Shown here piece by piece: positions 58,128-64,000 of a stretch of 64,000 nucleotides of DNA. Source of the DNA: Trichopria drosophilae (taxonomy: Eukaryota; Arthropoda; Insecta; Hymenoptera; Diapriidae); contig CM059585.1 in the NCBI GenBank assembly GCA_030407085.1, positions 93,652,501 through 93,716,500 on the forward strand. The letters are read 5' to 3'. Under the pieces are notes generated by a model. The model made no database searches and was not told the origin of the DNA. It was given only the letters and a program-made list of their open reading frames with translations. Each line of letters begins with the position of its first letter. The stretch's first letter is position 1. A program made the position numbers and the translations under genes.

Positions 58128-58620
58128 ATGAATGGAAAGTCTCTCAACAATGCTTTGCACTTCCTTATTGCGATGGACAATATTGAAGGGAAAACGAAAT
58201 CTGAGAAAAGTCATGGTACCTTTCGGCATACAAAAGCCACGAAGAAGGAGATCCGAAAGAGGCCGAACAATGGACATCGTAGGCGCCTTCTCATTTCTGC
58301 TCATAATGACCTTCCCTTCGTTTCTTGTATATTTTCGGAAAAGAGGCTAGCCGAGGCTGCCGCTACTTGGCCGCACAATAGAAATACGGCGGTGCAGCTC
58401 CCGTCGCCACTGTCGAGACACGGTGGGAGGCGCGCAACAACGTCCTTGAATTTCCCGGCCCAGACAGTTCGACACATTTGGAAATGGGAACTCCGCGCGT
58501 CTTGTCCCCAGATGTCTGAAGGACGACTACAGACATGTAGAATGCTGAACTCGTTGCAAGCACGTTCGGAATTTCTCATCCGTTTACATCGACCTTATCG
58601 AATCGAATAGTTTAATGCAT
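58128..58620. other. GC-richer patch with unrecognised frames
   Basis: A 160-residue plus-strand frame (58128-58610) overlaps a 92-residue minus-strand frame (58301-58579). Neither has a known domain, and their coexistence is typical of GC-richer non-coding DNA. An exon of an unknown gene cannot be excluded. Confidence 0.2.
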
Positions 58621-59379
58621 ACCAACGACTTTGAACGGTCGCGTGCAAGATTTTATTGTTACATTCAACTCGTAATCGCCTTCATTACTACGGATAACGA
58701 TGCCGTACCTCCATTTTATTTTAATGCACTTTTCCTTTTTAAGTTTTATTGCACAGGAAAAGGAAATTAAAAAAGGATGGGGTATGTAAACCATTGCATG
58801 TCAGTAAAAGGCTTGAGCTGTCCACATGGAGTTACAGCAAATAAATAATGAAAACAAGAAAATTGACGCATTAGTCTTTATGATTGGTAAACGGAAGACC
58901 ATTGTACAGTAATCATATAGAAACTCCAAATGTAAACATCCATTAAGGTGGTTCGAGCAAAAATCGAAACACGACAGAATTGCATAATTTTTTTTAAGTT
59001 ATTTATATATATTCGTCAAAAAATACTTAAAATATGCGGTTTGGTACGGACTCCGAATAATCAGTAGTTAGACACCCGTTGTTTTTTTAACTGACAAAAC
59101 TGTTTTTTACGTAATATTTGCGTACTTAATGAGAATCTAGTAGATAAATACAGTAATGACGGAAAAATTTAAAAAGAAGTGCTCGTATAATGAGGGGCCC
59201 TTCGAATTGGGGGAACCTGCTAAATGTCAGGGGTGCTCGTTAAATATTCAATTCCATTTCATTTGCTTCGGTTTTTTCAAAAAAAAAGTATTACTTGTTT
59301 CAAATATAATAATTTCCATTCGCTCCACATTTTAGTTTAGTTGAAAGAATCAATGTAAATGCATGCGATCAAGTATTAT
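58621..59379. other. AT-rich DNA, nothing recognised
   Basis: No feature supported. Confidence 0.4.
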
Positions 59380-59800
59380 AATAGTTTGAAACTTAAAATA
59401 ACTCCGGCTGTTAATTCCGCATCATTAAACGCACGAGCGGATAGGAGCCCCTTGATTGGCTGTTTAAAGGTATTGCTGCCATTTTGTAGGAACGTACAAT
59501 CTGACCCGTCAACGTTGCAGAACAACGCCTGTCAGTCTTTCGCCCTCGTCGATTTGGTCGCTACTCGATAAAGGAATCACCCACCCTTCCAGTTTTATCC
59601 TCCCCTTCACACTCCCCTTGTTCCGCCAGGTCGTCGGAGTAGGCCGGAGCGTATAAATACTCTGTACTAGTTCCAGTTATTCTTTCTGTTTATGTATTTA
59701 TGTCCCTTTCATCATCTGTAACTGCCATTTGACCAGTAATCGGGGGACCCTGCGCTCCACTTATTACGAACCCTCATAAAGAAACGCCGGATAAATGTGA
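59380..59800 (+). promoter_or_regulatory. Possible promoter region with TATA box
   Basis: A GC-richer patch contains GCGTATAAATA at 59650-59660, with a C-rich lead and TTCCAGTTATT 20-odd bases downstream, which loosely resembles an insect initiator. The TATA-to-initiator spacing is shorter than usual. No open frame follows, so this is a weak candidate only. Confidence 0.2.
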
Positions 59801-62800
59801 AAAATAAGACGATCAATGCCACTTACGGATACTTTACGCGTCTTGAAGATGCGATTACGCCATTGCTTGTCACCTCTAATGAGTGTTTTAATACGAGTTA
59901 AGGACCAAGCATCTACAAACATATTACCCCTAATTAATTGAAATGAAACACATTCCCATTACTGATATAGTTACAATTCATATTAACAAAAATTAAGTTA
60001 TTTTAATAGATTTCGTGTATAAATTTGTGTATATCAATTTTGTGTATAAAATGTTGTTGGACAATAGTAAAATTCAAATGACTATCAAATTACAAGTTTT
60101 ACTCATGGAGTAGATCAACTATATATTTAAAAGTTCAAAGGTTTTAGCGTCCTTCTAATGTATTTAACATCCTCACTTTAGATTGTAGTCCGATTTCGTA
60201 TTCTGGGTTTCTTAGAACTCATATAGATACAAGTTTCGGGATAAACGCTAAATGTTGCGGTCGAATTTTAAACGATTTGCATGTTACCCCTATCAAGACG
60301 TAACAAAATCCTTTCTAAATTTATTCCAGATCTTAAGATAGACTACAGGCGCCTCATTCTAATATAGTAAAATTTCTTAGTATTTCTTTTAACTATTTCC
60401 AACTTCGTTACATAGTTGAGCGGTTCTTGCCGTATTTTAAGCCATGCACAATATTTTATAAAAGTATGTCAATTTATGGTTTATTTAACCCGCACCTAAC
60501 GAAAAAATGGGGAAAGAAGTGCTTCGTCACGACAATGGTATAGTTTAGTGTAGAGTCGGAAGATCATCGATTTAAGGTTGGCTAATCTGATGCAGAATCA
60601 GCGCGTTCCGAAACATTTACGCCAAATCATCTCCAGTGGAGCCAAACATTTCACATAGCCCTGTAGTAAATTCTTATTCAGATATTCACGGCTCCGCAAC
60701 CGCGGAAAAAATTATGACGCCTAATTGCCTACGGAAAGAAATTACCGGGAGTCACAGACTTGCGAATCGACACAGGCACTGAAGAATCCTTCTCTCACAG
60801 TTTCTGAAGCGTGACCTTGATAGATCCTTTATCTGAACGAAATCTTTTATCATGCAATCGGGCGTAAAGTGCTACGGAGGAAGAAAGCAACCAGCAGGCG
60901 GCCTGACGAAGATAAAAGACACTTGCCACCTGGCCATCGAGCCCTTCCTTCCTTTTCCAGTACATTGCGACAAAAACTAGTCGCGTGCTTAGCTAAATGC
61001 TTTTGCCCGTCTTCTGGCCTTGGACTTCAGTTCCTTCTTTTCTTAAGAACAAGTTGCGTTTCATCAGGAATGGCACAGGTAAACAAGAATGTTGGTTATA
61101 TATTACTTGCAGTGTCGATGGAAAGCTTTTTTTATCTTATTCTACCTTTGGAAACTCACCTTATTCTTGAACTGGTTCATATTGTAACTTGATGAACGGC
61201 GTTCGCCTACTCGTTTACGTGAATAGCGTACAGATGAGGTAGACATGTCACTATTTTCTTTTAGAGACACTTTAGGTGCTATTTTATGTAGATTCCAATA
61301 TATATATATATATATTAAATATCAGACAAAATTTCAATGCACTTTTTCACTTCACCCTTTGTATCAAGATTTGCACAAATTTGAAAATTCTATACTTTCC
61401 GTTTTTGATATGTATAAAAGTTATTATTTTGGGAACGAATTGAAAATCGGTAAAGTATATTTGCTAATGCAACATTTTCTGAGTGTGATGTGCATTAATG
61501 GGGTCGCATAATATGCAGTAGTTTTTATTTACGACTATATCTCGCATTGTGAGTAACACGAATGATAATATGACTTACATTATATCGCTGAGATACGAAC
61601 TGTTAATTTTATCAGCATTATTGAAAGTACGATCCTGAACAAAAGTTATGATAGCTGATTGTAAAGTTCAAAATGTAGAATCAAATATGACGGTTCGAAA
61701 TACGATAACATAGTGTATTTAGTTCAAATTCGATAGGGAGCGAAATAAAACTAGTTAATATTATTTCAATATTAATTATAATCGATATTAATAATGAATC
61801 TGTCAAACTACATTGCATCATAAATGAAACAATGTCACAAACAGCCTAATATTAAATTTCGTAATTGCACACAAAATTACTAATTTCGCGGCGTATTTTA
61901 CTTTTCATTTCATAATATATGTATAAATATTTAGTCAGAAACACCCATTAAGCAACAATTTTTGAAGCTATTGCACCGGTATTGCAGGCTTATGTACATA
62001 ACAAAAATAGTTAAGTAACTATTTATAATAATTTATAATAATTCACATTCATAATGTAATAACATCGACTCAAGTTATTACGTAAGAATGTGATAACTAA
62101 ACTTATATAAAAAATGTCAAAAAACGTTCTTTTACATTCGTTTAGCTGCGGGTACTAACTCGAATTCGCTACAGATAATTTTTCGATCTTTAACTGTTGT
62201 AACAAATGTAACTTTATTAACTATTTTACCTCTCACAAATTGGTTAACGTATTTTTAAATTAATTTCACATTAAGATTTAAACACTCATAATATTTAAAT
62301 GTCAACAAAAAGCAATATTACGACATTTTGAAATGGACCGTCACTTTTAATTTCTGAACAAACAATTTCATGTTTGTAATAGCTGTCATTTGTGTATAGT
62401 AAATAATGTACAAAGGATGCAAAAACAACTGGTTTGATTATTTCAATGAAAAGAAAATGTGGAGTTTTAACGTACAACTACAGAATTTTAACGAATATTA
62501 ACATTTTAAAAATATGAATACCGATGTACCTCATAGTACAATACATAGTAACATCATAAATGATAAAACAAACTATAAAAATAGATAAACGCGTAAAATT
62601 ACGAGTAAAGAAAAAAGTACTAACTTCCAATAACTAATCGATTGTAGACGATTTTATTTAGGAGAAAAAATAAACTTTTTAATACATCCTATTTATCATT
62701 ACCAACCGGAAAATATATGCTATTCATAAAATGATTATTTAGGTATAATAACATTATATTTGCATTGAAATATAGACAACCGAGTGTACTAAATATTAGA

Positions 62801-64000
62801 AAGTTCTCATAAATTCGAACGGCCTACCACACTTCTTCGTAGCAAATTCTACACATATTTTTTCATATTACGCGGAAGTATTTCTTCTAAATTCATATAT
62901 CTACTTATCTCTTCTAAATCTAATTTAATGGTACCTTCGCATCGTCCCAAGATCTTTAGCTTTTGAGTTGTTCTGCTAAAACTTTAAACGCGGTTCTCTC
63001 ATTTGCCATTCTTACCCCATGTCTCGCCCATCTTAATCCTCGCGATTTTGTTAGGCTCGTAATATTTACTAGACACATAAATTTTTCGCTTCACTAGTTA
63101 CGTAATATTTAACGTTCTCTATCGATTTTAATATTACAATTTTGGAAACGCCGAATAAATTTATTACCTTCGATTTTGGAGAAAGATCTGAACAAACCAA
63201 TAAGATTTCTATTTAATTTCGACGGATTTACATTAACTTACTTTAAATTATACATTTAATTTTGTAATATTCCGCAGTTTTAATTAAAAATATCCATATG
63301 TGTCATATTTATTTATTTTGAATTTAGATCAGTAACTAATTTGCTATGTCCTTGATTGCAGAAACATACACATGAAATACTAATTAATTTTGTTTAATTC
63401 TGCACTTCTATGGCATTCATGTACTGCGTTACTAACTAGTTCATTTAACTATATTTCTATTGCTCATAAGAATGCACCAAATAGTAATTTCTGCTGTAAT
63501 AATTGGTTCCCGATATTTACTATCACTCCCCAACGAATATCCTGAATCGATTTATATTTTATAATTGAATATATTACAAAATAATGTGCATTGTAAGATT
63601 TGTGAAATTATACAATTTATTGAACTCGTTAAAAAGATGTAAATAAATACAGCATCTGGTATCATTGTTCAAAACTAGTTTATTAAAATAAGGTTCGCCC
63701 TATATATAGAGGTACCGCACGCGGGTGTGCAATTGCGTACGGAAAACTACCTTTGTGGAAAAAAGAGACGATAAAACATCGATTCTGTCCGCAACAATAG
63801 CATTGAATTAAATTAATGTTTACAAAGTTCCAGTATCTGGATCTCAAAACTTACATCTTTAGGTAATAATTCTGAACAAATGTATATCGTCTTATTATAG
63901 TTTTAAGTGATAATTTTAGTTCCTATTAGTTTGTCCCGGAGAAACGTTTGTTATTTTTCACGTATTAGGTATATAGTGACATATTTAATATAATATGTGT
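59801..64000. other. AT-rich intergenic or intronic DNA to the window end
   Basis: No gene, RNA or clear repeat is recognised. A (TA)n tract lies at about 61301-61316, and a slightly GC-richer patch lies at 60850-61030 with an unremarkable 107-residue frame (60869-61192). Confidence 0.45.

Noticed and set aside
58128..58610. 160-residue protein gene
   Set aside because: No recognisable domain, and overlapping open frames on both strands.

Overview
This is an AT-rich, repeat-dominated eukaryotic window. Its BEL/Pao retrotransposon, its Jockey-like LINE remnant and its many TA-flanked inverted-repeat elements point to an arthropod, most likely an insect. Hymenoptera would fit, but this is only a guess. 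I find no intact host protein-coding gene. Nearly all the short open frames look like chance frames in AT-rich DNA. The only long ones belong to the BEL/Pao element.

Layout, left to right. At 0.4-5 kb there are three non-autonomous elements with terminal inverted repeats and TA target sites (371-679, 3323-3898, 3909-4902), plus copy A of a hairpin-capped repeat (1796-2378). At 7.3-10 kb there is a tRNA 3' half, a degenerate Jockey-like LINE on the minus strand, and copy B of the hairpin repeat cutting off the LINE. At 11.2-12.4 kb there is a CpG- and pyrimidine-rich island. At 12.4-23 kb there is mostly featureless AT-rich DNA with a few short inverted or word-repeat modules. At 23.2-26.1 kb there is a near-perfect inverted repeat with about 725-bp arms, a direct duplication (S1/S2) and a 312-bp element inserted in S2. 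At 26.2-27.6 kb there is a degenerate satellite. At 28-39 kb there is a second GC-richer patch, scattered diverged repeats and palindromic modules. At 39.3-44.8 kb there is a dense cluster of compound palindromes, a minisatellite and CACTGAG-type elements. At 45.9-51.3 kb there is a BEL/Pao element on the minus strand, with 5' LTR, tRNA-Arg primer site, gag and pol, broken by one in-frame stop and truncated inside integrase. At 51.6-53.3 kb there is a 1.66-kb TA-flanked element around an exon-like core. At 53.5-64 kb there are GC-richer islands (53.5-54.3, 58.1-58.6, 59.4-59.8 kb), a broken coding-like stretch (56.3-56.9 kb, minus) and AT-rich intergenic or intronic DNA.

The most unusual signal is a dispersed family of compound palindromes, seen at about a dozen places. 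Each locus uses its own short word (for example GCGTAAAAT, GCGCAAAAT, GAGCAAAAT, GCGTAAAGT) repeatedly in both orientations. Loci are often bounded by TAATGTACTATT or its complement and often carry a second word like CCCGAGCGNAGCGAGG. Because the word changes between loci while both orientations match within a locus, this looks like one kind of structure evolving in concert. No mechanism can be proved from one window.
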